Source of the DNA: Arthrobacter sp. zg-Y769 | GTDB lineage: Bacteria > Actinomycetota > Actinomycetes > Actinomycetales > Micrococcaceae | Direction of reading: 5' to 3' | Assembly: GCF_020907405.1 (NCBI RefSeq) | Contig: NZ_JAJJOE010000013.1 | Span: 39,195-103,194 of the forward strand | Length of the DNA: 64,000 nucleotides | Shown here: positions 33,202-40,565 of the stretch, piece by piece | How the letters are laid out: each line of letters begins with the position of its first letter | Position numbering within the stretch: the first letter of the stretch is position 1 | Notes under the pieces: model-generated | Database searches by the model: none | What the model saw: only the letters and a program-made list of their open reading frames with translations | Told to the model about the DNA's origin: nothing | Position numbers and translations under genes: made by a program

Positions 33202-34240
33202 GGGGCCGTCGCTTGACGCGCTAAAAGCCCAGGTGCTGGCCGAACACGGCCCGCGGGCACGGATCATTGCAGCCGAAAAGGTCACCGTGGGCGGGATCGG
33301 CGGGTTCCTGTCCCGCCAGCACTATGAGGTGACCGTGGAGCTGCCGCCCAGCGGCCGGCGTCGGGCACCGGTGGAACCGGATCTGCCCAGCCGGACCGAC
33401 TCCGGGGGAGCGGGCATCGCCGCGTTGCTGGAAGAGGCAGAGCGGGCCGAATCCACCCTGCACCCGGCGGCCGCGATCATCCCGGCCGTCCCCATCGTTT
33501 CCGAAGTTCCGGCCCCGGTGCCAGCTCCCGCGGTATCCACCGGTTCCCACGCGTTCGCGGAACTGATGGAGACGCTCGCCGCAAGCACGGGCACCCCCGC
33601 GCAGAGCCAGGCCGCCGCCGCGTTCACTCCCGGGCTGCAGGCTATGCAGCCGCCGAACGCCGGGAACCAGGTTCCGCCCAGCCAGGCCGGTTCCGGCCGG
33701 ATAAGCGAGGGCGCGGATCCGGTCCAGCGCAATGGTTCTGCGGTAATTCCTGCTCCGCTCGACGGCGCCGGAGACCTGGTAATGGTGGTCGGCCTGGGGG
33801 ACGACGCGCTGGAGGTGTGCCGCTCCATGGCGGACGAGTCCGGCGCGGGAGCGGCAGCGGTTCGCGTGGCCGGCGTCCTGGAGACCGACGGCGTCGGCCG
33901 GGCAGCGGACCGGCGCGCGGTGGCGACCGCACGCGCCGCGGGCGTGATGGCCGGACACAGCATCTTCCTGGCCTACGGCCTGGGGCGCTCCGGCACCGAA
34001 ATGGGCCGGCATTCGACGCTGATCTCCGCTTTGGCTGCCGATCAGGTCTGGGTGGCGGTCGACGCCGGCCGGAAACCGGAAGACACGGCCGCCTGGGTGG
34101 GGGCGGTGCGCGCCGCCACACTGGTGCATGCTGCCGCCGTCGAGGGTATCGACACCACCGAAACGCCGCAGTCCGTCAACGCACTGGGGCTGCCCATCGG
34201 TTGGCTCGACGGCGGGCCTTCGCCCACTCCAGTGCTCTGA
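33182..34240 (+). CDS. FlhF-like protein lacking the GTPase P-loop
   Basis: A 352-residue protein in the flhF position. The first 55 residues match the FlhF N-terminus: 'MRRFQLEGPSLDALKAQVLAEHGPRARIIAAEKV' (in part), then 'GGFLSRQHYEV'. A disordered Pro/Ala linker follows to about residue 195. The C-terminal part has a Rossmann-like outline ('DLVMVVGLGDDALEVCRSM'), but where SRP-type GTPases have GxxGxGKTT it has none, and the TKLD motif is not evident. 'NALGLPIGWLDGG' recalls the end of FlhF. A 6-bp longer GTG start (33176) is possible. GTP binding is doubtful. Confidence 0.72.
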   Translation: MRRFQLEGPSLDALKAQVLAEHGPRARIIAAEKVTVGGIGGFLSRQHYEVTVELPPSGRRRAPVEPDLPSRTDSGGAGIAALLEEAERAESTLHPAAAIIPAVPIVSEVPAPVPAPAVSTGSHAFAELMETLAASTGTPAQSQAAAAFTPGLQAMQPPNAGNQVPPSQAGSGRISEGADPVQRNGSAVIPAPLDGAGDLVMVVGLGDDALEVCRSMADESGAGAAAVRVAGVLETDGVGRAADRRAVATARAAGVMAGHSIFLAYGLGRSGTEMGRHSTLISALAADQVWVAVDAGRKPEDTAAWVGAVRAATLVHAAAVEGIDTTETPQSVNALGLPIGWLDGGPSPTPVL

Positions 34241-34307
34241 GGTCCGGGCCGCGGAAACCTGCGCGGGATGAGTTCCCTAGCTTCCCGGCAACGGCCCCGG
34301 CTTGAGG

Positions 34308-34313
34308 TAGAGT
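34308..34313 (+). promoter_or_regulatory. -10 box for leaderless csrA transcript
   Basis: TAGAGT ends 6 nt before the csrA ATG (34320). There is no Shine-Dalgarno, so the message probably starts at the A of ATG. No good -35 box is seen. Confidence 0.55.
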
Positions 34314-34319
34314 GGGCGG

Positions 34320-34586
34320 ATGCTGGTGCTAACACGCAGGTCCGGGGAGCAGATCCTGATCGGGGATGACATTGTCATTACCGTTCTGGATTCACGCGGC
34401 GACGGCGTCCGCATCGGCATCGACGCTCCCCGCGGGGTGCGGATCCAGCGCCATGAGGTGCTGCGCGCGGTGGAAGAAGCCAACGTGGCCGCAAGCGCCG
34501 CCGCACTGCCGGACGGCGAAGAGCGCATCAAGGCGCTGCTGGCCGGTAGGATGCTGCCGCCGGAAACTGACCGGCCCGCACCCTAA
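34320..34586 (+). CDS. csrA: RNA-binding carbon storage regulator CsrA
   Basis: An 88-residue CsrA. The RNA-binding edges are 'MLVLTRRSGEQILIGDDIVI' with Arg6/Arg7 region and 'APRGVRIQRHEVLRAVEEAN' with the Arg equivalent to Arg44. A C-terminal extension of about 25 residues is longer than in E. coli (61 residues); in Bacillus the extension is where FliW binds. The dimer blocks ribosome sites through GGA motifs. It ends the long flagellar run but has its own -10 box. Candidate targets in this window are the fliC and flgB leaders. Confidence 0.95.
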   Translation: MLVLTRRSGEQILIGDDIVITVLDSRGDGVRIGIDAPRGVRIQRHEVLRAVEEANVAASAAALPDGEERIKALLAGRMLPPETDRPAP

Positions 34587-34659
34587 ACCACGGGTGTTCT
34601 AACCTTTGCGCTGCCGGGCGTATTCTCCCCGGTGTTCTCCCTGACCTTAAAGCAGAAAC

Positions 34660-34689
34660 CCCCGCCGTTTCTTGGGGAAAACGGCGGGG
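34660..34689 (-). terminator. terminator hairpin after the zinc-ribbon-like gene
   Basis: An 11-bp perfect stem (34660-34670 with 34679-34689). On the minus strand it is followed by a T-rich GGTTTCTGCTTT tail. It lies between the convergent csrA and the gene at 34740. Confidence 0.7.
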
Positions 34690-34739
34690 ACTCCTGGTCT
34701 GTTGCCCGGGGACGGCCGGGCATATCAAGGGACCGGCGG

Positions 34740-35066
34740 CTAGGCGCTGCGCTGTGCGCGTTTGGCACCCAGCCCCAGGAACCGGCTGCCGGCTTTGGAT
34801 CGCCGTGCAGACGTTGTGGTGTCCCGCCGTACGTTCGGGGCGGGAACGGTCTGGGAAAGCCCGAAATACTCCGGAAGGACGCGGCGTTCGTGCGTGCTGC
34901 ACCGGACACCGGGGTAACGGAAGCCGTTGATGATCCACCGGCCCCTGTCCTCCACCCAGTTCGGCAGCATCCGGCGGTTGCACTCGGCACACAGCGGAGC
35001 AACGAAGGTATCGCGCTGGACCAGCGTGTAGCGGCGGGTGGTGAGTCCCGTCCAAGCTGCGTCCAT
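34740..35066 (-). CDS. small zinc-ribbon-like protein of unknown function
   Basis: A 108-residue basic protein. The ATG at 35066 is chosen for its GAGGGGGA ribosome site; the frame extends 13 codons further without one. The middle has 'PLCAECNRRMLPNW' and, 25 residues on, 'VRCSTHERRVL': Cys-x2-Cys and Cys-x2-His, a likely single zinc site. The C-terminal 35 residues are Arg/Ala/Thr-rich and probably disordered. I do not recognise a named family. It stands alone between csrA and the tRNA and is closed by its own terminator, so it is a plausible expressed gene. Confidence 0.65.
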   Translation of the reverse strand: MDAAWTGLTTRRYTLVQRDTFVAPLCAECNRRMLPNWVEDRGRWIINGFRYPGVRCSTHERRVLPEYFGLSQTVPAPNVRRDTTTSARRSKAGSRFLGLGAKRAQRSA

Positions 35067-35215
35067 GATTGTCCCCCTCGTTTTCCCGGCATTGCGCCGG
35101 TGCACTTTCCTGTCCCGAGGATAGTTCCGTGGACAACAGGAATCCCCAAAGCCATCCGCAAGGAAAACGGAATTTATCCGCAGCGTTTACGCAACGCGCC
35201 GCCCGGTCCTAAAGC

Positions 35216-35247
35216 AGAAGGCCCCCGGCACATGCCGGGGGCCTTCT
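35216..35247 (-). terminator. terminator after tRNA-Thr
   Basis: A perfect 15-bp inverted repeat of very high GC (35216-35230 with 35233-35247), 10 nt past the tRNA 3' end, followed on the minus strand by GCTTTAGG. Confidence 0.75.
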
Positions 35248-35256
35248 GGAGTACTG

Positions 35257-35329
35257 AGCCTCCTGCCAGAATCGAACTGGCGACCTTCTCATTACGAGTG
35301 AGACGCTCTACCAACTGAGCTAAGGAGGC
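35257..35329 (-). tRNA. tRNA-Thr (anticodon CGT)
   Basis: The minus strand folds as a full cloverleaf: acceptor GCCTCCT/AGGAGGC, D arm GCTC/GAGC, anticodon stem TCTCA/TGAGA around loop CTCGTAA, T arm GCCAG/CTGGC around TTCGATT. The anticodon CGT reads ACG (Thr). The discriminator base is T, as in other Thr tRNAs. CCA is not encoded. Confidence 0.96.
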
Positions 35330-35427
35330 GGGCTTCACCTGTCCGCTTACGGCCAGAATCCACAAGGAACCACTTTATACGTACCGGGCGGTGCGGGTCA
35401 AAATGGCGGCACCCGCACCGTCCAGAA

Positions 35428-36996
35428 TCAGCAGACCACGTCCTCCGTCGGCACGGTGCCGTCCACGAAGTAGTCATCCACTGTGTCTTCGATGCACTGG
35501 CTGCCGCGTCCGTACGCCGTATGGCCTTCGCCTTCCCAGGTGACCAGCACCGCGGACTCCAGCTGTGCAGCCAGCGCCTCGGACCATTCATAAGGGGTGG
35601 CGGGATCGCCGGTGGTTCCGATCACCAGGAGGTCCGCCGCGCCGGAGGCCTTGATGGGGTGTGGTTCATTCACCGGTCCGTGCGGCCAGGCCTCGCAGGT
35701 GACCCCGCCGTAGGCCAGGTACTTGCCGATGGTGGGGGAGGCTGCCTGGAGGTCCAGGGCATCGGCCGCCATCTGCGCATCATCGCTGGCCATGGGGTAG
35801 TCCAGGCAGTTGACCGCGTTGAAAGCCACGGTGCTGTTGGAACGGTACGTGCCGTCTTCCGCACGGTCGGCACTGATGTCCGCCAGGCGGAGCATGTACG
35901 TCGGGTCGCCCTGCAGGGCGCTCTCGAGGGCCTGCGAGAGCACCGGCCAGTTGATGTCGTCGTAGAGCGGCAGAATGAAGCCGCTGACAAAGGTGGAGAT
36001 GGTGACGAGCCGTCCGTCGGCCGCCGTCATCGGACTCGCCTCGACGGAGGCCAGCAGCTCCCGGATTGTTGCGATGCCTTCGTCGGCGCTGCCTTCAAGC
36101 GGGCAGTTGCTGCCGGTGATGCAGTCCTCGACGTAGGCGCGGATGGCCTTTTCGAACGCGGCGGCCTGGCCGAGGGTGATTTCCTCGTTGGTGGAGGAGG
36201 GGTCAAGGGCGCCGTCGAGCACCAGCCGCCCCACCTTCTCCGGGAAGAGCTCGGCATAGGTGGCGCCGAGGTAGGTGCCGTAGGAGAAGCCGAGGTAGTT
36301 CAGCTTTTCGTCGCCTGCAATGGCCCGCAGGATATCCATGTCGCGGGCAGCACTGGCTGTGTCGACAAAGCCGAGCAGTGCACCGGTCTCCGCCGCGCAG
36401 GCATCCGCAAACTCCTTCGCGCTCACCCGTGAGGCGGCCAGGCCTTCGGGAGTGCTCGCATCGATGTATTCGGCCCGGGCCGCGTCCATCTCCTCGTCGC
36501 TGAGGCACTTGACCGGGGTGGACCGTCCGACGCCGCGCGGATCGAACCCAAGGATGTTGAAGTTCTCCCGGAGCCGGTCGCTGGTGATGTTTTCCAGGGA
36601 CCGGCTAACGACGTCGTACCCGGATCCGCCGGGACCCCCGGGGTTGATCAGGATGGTGCCCTCGGCGTCCCCGTCCGCTTCGGCCATGATGGCCGACAGC
36701 TCCACCGTCCCGGCGTCAGGGTCGGCATAGTCCATGGGCACCGTGATGGTGGCGCAGCGGAAATCCTCTTCACACTCGGACCAGCTGACGTCCTGGCTGT
36801 AGAACTCCTGCAGCCCGTCCGGCACGTCGCCGATGACATCGGCCGGTGCGGTGGTGGCGGTATCCCCGCCGCCGCCGCTCTTTCCGGCGCCGGGCTCCGA
36901 GCCCGCAGTGCAGGCGGTCGACGACGCCAGCAGCACCACCGAGGCGGCGGCGGCGGCCAGTCGCGGGAAGCGGCGGCGTGCAGTGGCGGTGGTCAT
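35428..36996 (-). CDS. secreted alpha/beta hydrolase (tripeptidyl aminopeptidase-like), probable lipoprotein
   Basis: A 522-residue exported hydrolase of the SlpD/SlpE/TAP type, which removes peptides from protein N-termini. The signal peptide covers about residues 1-30 and ends near 'LASSTAC', a weak lipobox. The mature start is Gly/Asp/Thr-rich. The catalytic triad motifs are 'GFSYGTYLGATY' (Ser), 'GTTGDPATPYEW' (Asp) and 'GEGHTAYG' (His); 'NPGGPGGSG' forms the oxyanion region. The ATG at 36996 follows AGGAG. It ends facing the tRNA, 68 bp downstream of holB. Confidence 0.9.
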   Translation of the reverse strand: MTTATARRRFPRLAAAAASVVLLASSTACTAGSEPGAGKSGGGGDTATTAPADVIGDVPDGLQEFYSQDVSWSECEEDFRCATITVPMDYADPDAGTVELSAIMAEADGDAEGTILINPGGPGGSGYDVVSRSLENITSDRLRENFNILGFDPRGVGRSTPVKCLSDEEMDAARAEYIDASTPEGLAASRVSAKEFADACAAETGALLGFVDTASAARDMDILRAIAGDEKLNYLGFSYGTYLGATYAELFPEKVGRLVLDGALDPSSTNEEITLGQAAAFEKAIRAYVEDCITGSNCPLEGSADEGIATIRELLASVEASPMTAADGRLVTISTFVSGFILPLYDDINWPVLSQALESALQGDPTYMLRLADISADRAEDGTYRSNSTVAFNAVNCLDYPMASDDAQMAADALDLQAASPTIGKYLAYGGVTCEAWPHGPVNEPHPIKASGAADLLVIGTTGDPATPYEWSEALAAQLESAVLVTWEGEGHTAYGRGSQCIEDTVDDYFVDGTVPTEDVVC

Positions 36997-37064
36997 TCTT
37001 ACTCCTGGAGCGGCTTGGTACGCGGGGCCGGCCGGACTGGCGGGAAGCGCTGGATAACTGGACA

Positions 37065-38207
37065 CTACAGCAGGCTCAGCGCCATGGCCTCGATCGCCAG
37101 CAGCGGCGCGACGTTGGTGGTCACCAGCCGGCGCCGTACGGTGTTGATCTCCTCCATGCGCATCAGCGTCTGCTCCGGAGAGCCGTACGCCGCGAACTCG
37201 TCCAGCTCGCGGCGCAGTCCCTCGTTCACCAGGGGATCGAAGCTGCCCAGCTGGATCATGAGCACGTCGCGGTAGAAGGAGAGCAGGTCCGTCAGTGCCC
37301 GGTCAAAGTAATCGTTCTTGGACCGCTTGGCCCGGCGCACCTGGTCTTCCTCGAGCCGCTTCACTTGGCTGCGCAGCGACGGCGGCAGGGTGCCGCCGGC
37401 GGGTGCGCCCAGGGAGGCCAGCAATGCTTCCTTTTCCTTGGCGTCCCGCTGTTCAAAGGAACTGGCGGCCTCCGCCTCGGCCAGCGCCACGAGGTCCGCC
37501 GCGGCCTTCATGGCTCCGGAGACATTCCGCAGCGACAGCGGCAGCCGCACGATGCTTTCGCGGCGCTGCCGTGCGCCTTCGTCGGTGGCAAGGCGTTTGG
37601 CAACCCCGATGTGGCTCTGCGCGGCCCGGGCGGCATTCAATGCCACGTCCGGATCGATGCCGTCGCGGCGGATCAGCAGTTCAGCCACGTCCTCAACCGG
37701 CGGCAGCCGCAGGCCGACCGGGCGGCACCTGGACCGGATGGTGACCAGGACGTCGCCCGGGCTCGGAGCGCAGAGCAGCCAGATGGTCCGCGGCGGCGGT
37801 TCTTCAATGGCTTTGAGCAGCACGTTGGTGCTCCGCTCCTGCATCCGGTCCGCGTCCTCCACGATGATGACGCGCCAGCGGCCGGTCGAGGGTTTGTCCT
37901 GTGCCTTCCGGACCAGTTCGCGGGCCTCATCGATACTGATGGTGACCTTCTCCGTGGTGACGGAGGTGACGTCGGCATGCGAGCCGGCCAGCACCGTCCG
38001 GCAGGCCTTGCACTCGCCGCAGCCCCGAAGGGCCGGGTCCTGCTGTTCGCAGACCAGGGCGGCGGCAAAGGCACGTGCCGCATTGGAGCGGCCCGAACCC
38101 GGCGGGCCGGTGAACAGCCAGGCGTGGTTAGGCCGGGTGTCGGCGGCCCCGCGTCGCAGCTGGTCCACCACCGGGTCCTGCCCCTGCAGGTCATCCCACA
38201 CGCTCAC
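37065..38207 (-). CDS. holB: DNA polymerase III subunit delta'
   Basis: A 380-residue clamp-loader subunit. The AAA+ fold has GPPGSGRS in the Walker A place, with Arg instead of Lys, so it may not hydrolyse ATP, as known for delta'. A zinc module with four cysteines lies in the stretch ending 'GCGECKACRTV'. Sensor/Arg-finger region 'ALLKAIEEPPP'-like 'VLLKAIEEPPPRTIW'. It works with tau and delta to load the beta clamp. It overlaps tmk by 4 bp, a common gene pair. Confidence 0.93.
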   Translation of the reverse strand: MSVWDDLQGQDPVVDQLRRGAADTRPNHAWLFTGPPGSGRSNAARAFAAALVCEQQDPALRGCGECKACRTVLAGSHADVTSVTTEKVTISIDEARELVRKAQDKPSTGRWRVIIVEDADRMQERSTNVLLKAIEEPPPRTIWLLCAPSPGDVLVTIRSRCRPVGLRLPPVEDVAELLIRRDGIDPDVALNAARAAQSHIGVAKRLATDEGARQRRESIVRLPLSLRNVSGAMKAAADLVALAEAEAASSFEQRDAKEKEALLASLGAPAGGTLPPSLRSQVKRLEEDQVRRAKRSKNDYFDRALTDLLSFYRDVLMIQLGSFDPLVNEGLRRELDEFAAYGSPEQTLMRMEEINTVRRRLVTTNVAPLLAIEAMALSLL

Positions 38208-38851
38208 GGCAGCAGCTTTTCCACGCGCCGCAGGATGGTTTCGGCCAGTTCGTCCACCGGCCGGCCGGCGTCGAGCACCAGATACCTGCCGGGAGCCGCC
38301 TGCGCCGCTTCGAGGAAGGCCAGGCGGATCTGCAGGTGGAAGGCGTCGGGTTCGGACTCGAGACGGTCCTCGACGGCCTGCCCCGCGGTTCGCCGGTCCC
38401 GCCCGCGTGCGGGATCGACGTCGAGCAGGACGGTGAGGTCCGGCTCCAGGCCTCCGGTGGCCCAGGTGTTCAGGATGCGGACCGGCTCGGTGCCGAGTTG
38501 CCGGCCGGCGCCCTGGTAGGCGATGGAGCTGTCGACGTACCGGTCGCAGACCACCACGGTTCCGGCGGCGAGCGCCGGTTCAATGACCTGCTGTACATGC
38601 GCGGCACGGGATGCGGCGAAGATCAGCGCCTCGGTGCGCGCGTCGATTTCGCCGTTGCCGTGTTCCAGGACCAGGGCGCGCAGCTGTTCGCCCACCGGGG
38701 TGCCGCCCGGTTCACGGGTGCGCAGGACCGTGCGGCCGGCCTCCTGCAGTGCGGCGGCGAGCCGCTGCGCCTGGGTGGATTTCCCGGCACCGTCTCCGCC
38801 CTCCATGGCAATGAACAGGCCGCGGGTTTCGGGGAGATTAGAATTGCTCAC
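38204..38851 (-). CDS. tmk: thymidylate kinase
   Basis: A 215-residue dTMP kinase making dTDP from dTMP and ATP. The P-loop is 'MEGGDGAGKSTQ', the DRY/DRX motif is 'VVCDRYVDSSIAYQG' and the lid/LID region is near 'DPARGRDRR'. The start is GTG 38851, 6 nt after a TAGGCT -10 box, so the mRNA is probably leaderless. It forms an operon with holB. Confidence 0.95.
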   Translation of the reverse strand: MSNSNLPETRGLFIAMEGGDGAGKSTQAQRLAAALQEAGRTVLRTREPGGTPVGEQLRALVLEHGNGEIDARTEALIFAASRAAHVQQVIEPALAAGTVVVCDRYVDSSIAYQGAGRQLGTEPVRILNTWATGGLEPDLTVLLDVDPARGRDRRTAGQAVEDRLESEPDAFHLQIRLAFLEAAQAAPGRYLVLDAGRPVDELAETILRRVEKLLP

Positions 38852-38857
38852 CCGCCT

Positions 38858-38863
38858 AGCCTA
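38858..38863 (-). promoter_or_regulatory. -10 box for leaderless tmk-holB
   Basis: Minus-strand TAGGCT ends 6 nt before GTG 38851, and there is no Shine-Dalgarno. Confidence 0.65.
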
Positions 38864-38949
38864 CCTAGTCCGGCTGGGAGGCCGGTCCGGCGAACGAACA
38901 GCCCCGGGCACCGTTCGCCGGCATCGGCCGGCATGTACGTCCGGCGGTC

Positions 38950-38955
38950 TAGGCT
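38950..38955 (+). promoter_or_regulatory. -10 box for the PLP enzyme gene
   Basis: TAGGCT ends 7 nt before ATG 38963. No Shine-Dalgarno is present. It is divergent from the identical TAGGCT of tmk, 86 bp away. Confidence 0.6.
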
Positions 38956-38962
38956 GGTCTTT

Positions 38963-40108
38963 ATGAGCCAAACCTCGCCGCACGGGCACGCTGTTTCCCT
39001 CGATACCCTCGTCGTCTCCGCCGGGCGCCCGCCGCGCGAGCACGACGCACCGGTGAATCCCCCCATCGTCTTGTCCTCCACCTACTACGGCACCGGAACG
39101 CCCGTTGCGGGGGAGCGCGGCTACGGCAGGTTTTCGAACCCCACCTGGGACCCCTTCGAGCAGGCACTCGCCGAACTTGAGGGTGCGGACCTGCCTGCGC
39201 TGGTCTTCGGGTCGGGGCTGGCGTCCGTGATGGCCGCCCTGTCCCTGGTTCCCGCAGGCGGTGTGGTGGTGATGCCGAGGCACAGTTACCAGGGGTCGCT
39301 GCTGCTGGCGGCGGAAGAGGCGGCGAGCGGCCGGTTTTCCGTGCGGACGGTGGATATTGCCGATACGGAGGAGGTAGTTGCCCAGCTCGACGGCGCCTCG
39401 CTGCTCTGGGTGGAGAGCCCCACCAATCCCATGCTGGAGGTTGCGGACATCGCCGTGCTGGCGGAGGCCGCACACGCGGCCGGTGCGCTGGTGGTCGCCG
39501 ACAACACGTTCTCCACGCCGCTGGTGACGCGGCCCCTGGACCTCGGCGCCGACGTCGTCGTCCATTCGGTGACCAAGTACCTGGCCGGGCATTCCGACGT
39601 CGTCCTGGGTGCGGCCGTTACGTCCGATCCCGGACTCCGGGACCGGCTGCTCCGCTACCGCTCGCTGCATGGGGCAGTGGCCGGACCGTTCGAAGTGTGG
39701 CTGGCCCTGCGCGGGCTGCGCACGCTGGCCCTGCGGGTTGAGCGCTCGCAGGCCACCGCCGGGGAACTTGCCCGCCGGCTGCAGGAGCTCCCGCAGGTGG
39801 AGCGCGTGCGTTATCCGGGCCTGCCCGGGGACCCGGGACACCGCCGGGCTGCCGCGCAGATGAACGGATTCGGATCGATTCTGTGCATCGAGGTTGCCGG
39901 CGGAGCCGCCGCCGCTGAGAAGGTCACCGAGGCAGTCGAGCTGTGGCTGCCGGCCACCTCGCTTGGCGGGGTGGAATCGCTGATCGAACGGCGACGCCGC
40001 CAGCCCGGAGAGCCGCAGACCGTTCCGGAGGGGCTGCTGCGGCTTTCCGTCGGAATCGAGAATGTCGAAGACCTTTGGGGGGACCTCGAACAGGCACTTA
40101 CACGGTAG
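38963..40108 (+). CDS. cystathionine gamma-synthase/lyase-type PLP enzyme
   Basis: A 381-residue member of the Cys/Met metabolism PLP family. The PLP lysine is Lys205 in 'HSVTKYLAGHSD'. Other family blocks are 'YGRFSNPTWDPFEQALAELEG' (in part, the substrate/PLP phosphate Tyr-x-Arg region), 'WVESPTNPMLEVADI' and 'RLSVGIENVEDLW'. It could be a gamma-synthase or gamma-lyase; sequence alone does not decide. ATG 38963 is used because of the leaderless-type -10 box. Confidence 0.88.
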   Translation: MSQTSPHGHAVSLDTLVVSAGRPPREHDAPVNPPIVLSSTYYGTGTPVAGERGYGRFSNPTWDPFEQALAELEGADLPALVFGSGLASVMAALSLVPAGGVVVMPRHSYQGSLLLAAEEAASGRFSVRTVDIADTEEVVAQLDGASLLWVESPTNPMLEVADIAVLAEAAHAAGALVVADNTFSTPLVTRPLDLGADVVVHSVTKYLAGHSDVVLGAAVTSDPGLRDRLLRYRSLHGAVAGPFEVWLALRGLRTLALRVERSQATAGELARRLQELPQVERVRYPGLPGDPGHRRAAAQMNGFGSILCIEVAGGAAAAEKVTEAVELWLPATSLGGVESLIERRRRQPGEPQTVPEGLLRLSVGIENVEDLWGDLEQALTR

Positions 40109-40111
40109 GCT
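40106..40111 (+). promoter_or_regulatory. -10 box for the DUF2516-type gene
   Basis: TAGGCT spans the stop of the previous gene and ends 6 nt before GTG 40118. It decides this start over the later ATGs at 40127 and 40133. Confidence 0.6.
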
Positions 40112-40117
40112 AGCGCT

Positions 40118-40450
40118 GTGGCCCTAATGATCATGATTCAGAATTACCTCTACCTGGCGCTCGGCATCGTGGCGCTGGGCATAGAGCTCTGGGCGCTTCT
40201 TGACTGCGCGCGCCGCAAGCCCGCTGATTTTGAGCGCGCCTACAAGCGGACCAAAGGATTCTGGCTGGGCCTGACGGGCGGAGCCGCCGCCGTTGGCGTG
40301 CTGTCCGTGGTGATCCCGTCCCTTAGCCTGATGCTGTTCCAGCTGGCTGCCGTGATCGCGGCATGCGTGTACCTGGCGGATGTGAAGCCTGCCATCGGCA
40401 GCTCCCGCGGCCGCGGCAACAGCAACCAGGGCCCGTACGGCCCCTGGTAA
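40118..40450 (+). CDS. DUF2516 family small membrane protein
   Basis: A 110-residue protein with three hydrophobic segments, at about residues 9-27, 46-63 and 66-86. 'ALDCARRKPADF'-like 'ALLDCARRKPADFERAYKRTKGFWL' (in part) is the family hallmark after helix 1. The Gly/Ser/Asn-rich tail ends in PYGPW. Such proteins are widespread in Actinobacteria with unknown role. The gene lies 9 bp after the PLP enzyme but has its own -10 box. Confidence 0.82.
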   Translation: MALMIMIQNYLYLALGIVALGIELWALLDCARRKPADFERAYKRTKGFWLGLTGGAAAVGVLSVVIPSLSLMLFQLAAVIAACVYLADVKPAIGSSRGRGNSNQGPYGPW

Positions 40451-40476
40451 CCACCGCGTAAACCGCTGACTTTGCG

Positions 40477-40515
40477 CCGCCCCGGAGAAGCCTTTCCAAG
40501 GTTCCTCCGGGGCGG
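40477..40515. terminator. GC-rich hairpin between convergent genes
   Basis: A perfect 11-bp stem (40477-40487 with 40505-40515) around a 17-nt loop that can itself pair (CCTT/AAGG). There is no T-run. It lies between the convergent DUF2516-type and methyltransferase genes. Confidence 0.55.
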
Positions 40516-40558
40516 ACCTCGTTAACCGGGGCGGACCTCGTTAACCGGGGCGTTAACC
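40509..40558 (+). repeat. 19-bp tandem duplication
   Basis: GGGGCGGACCTCGTTAACC occurs at 40509-40527 and 40528-40546, followed by a shortened copy to 40558. It overlaps the right arm of the hairpin. Confidence 0.85.
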
Positions 40559-40565
40559 GGTCCGG

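Noticed and set aside
34740..35105. Longer start (35105) for the zinc-ribbon-like gene
   Set aside because: The ATG at 35066 has a clear GAGGGGGA site; the extra 13 residues have no support.
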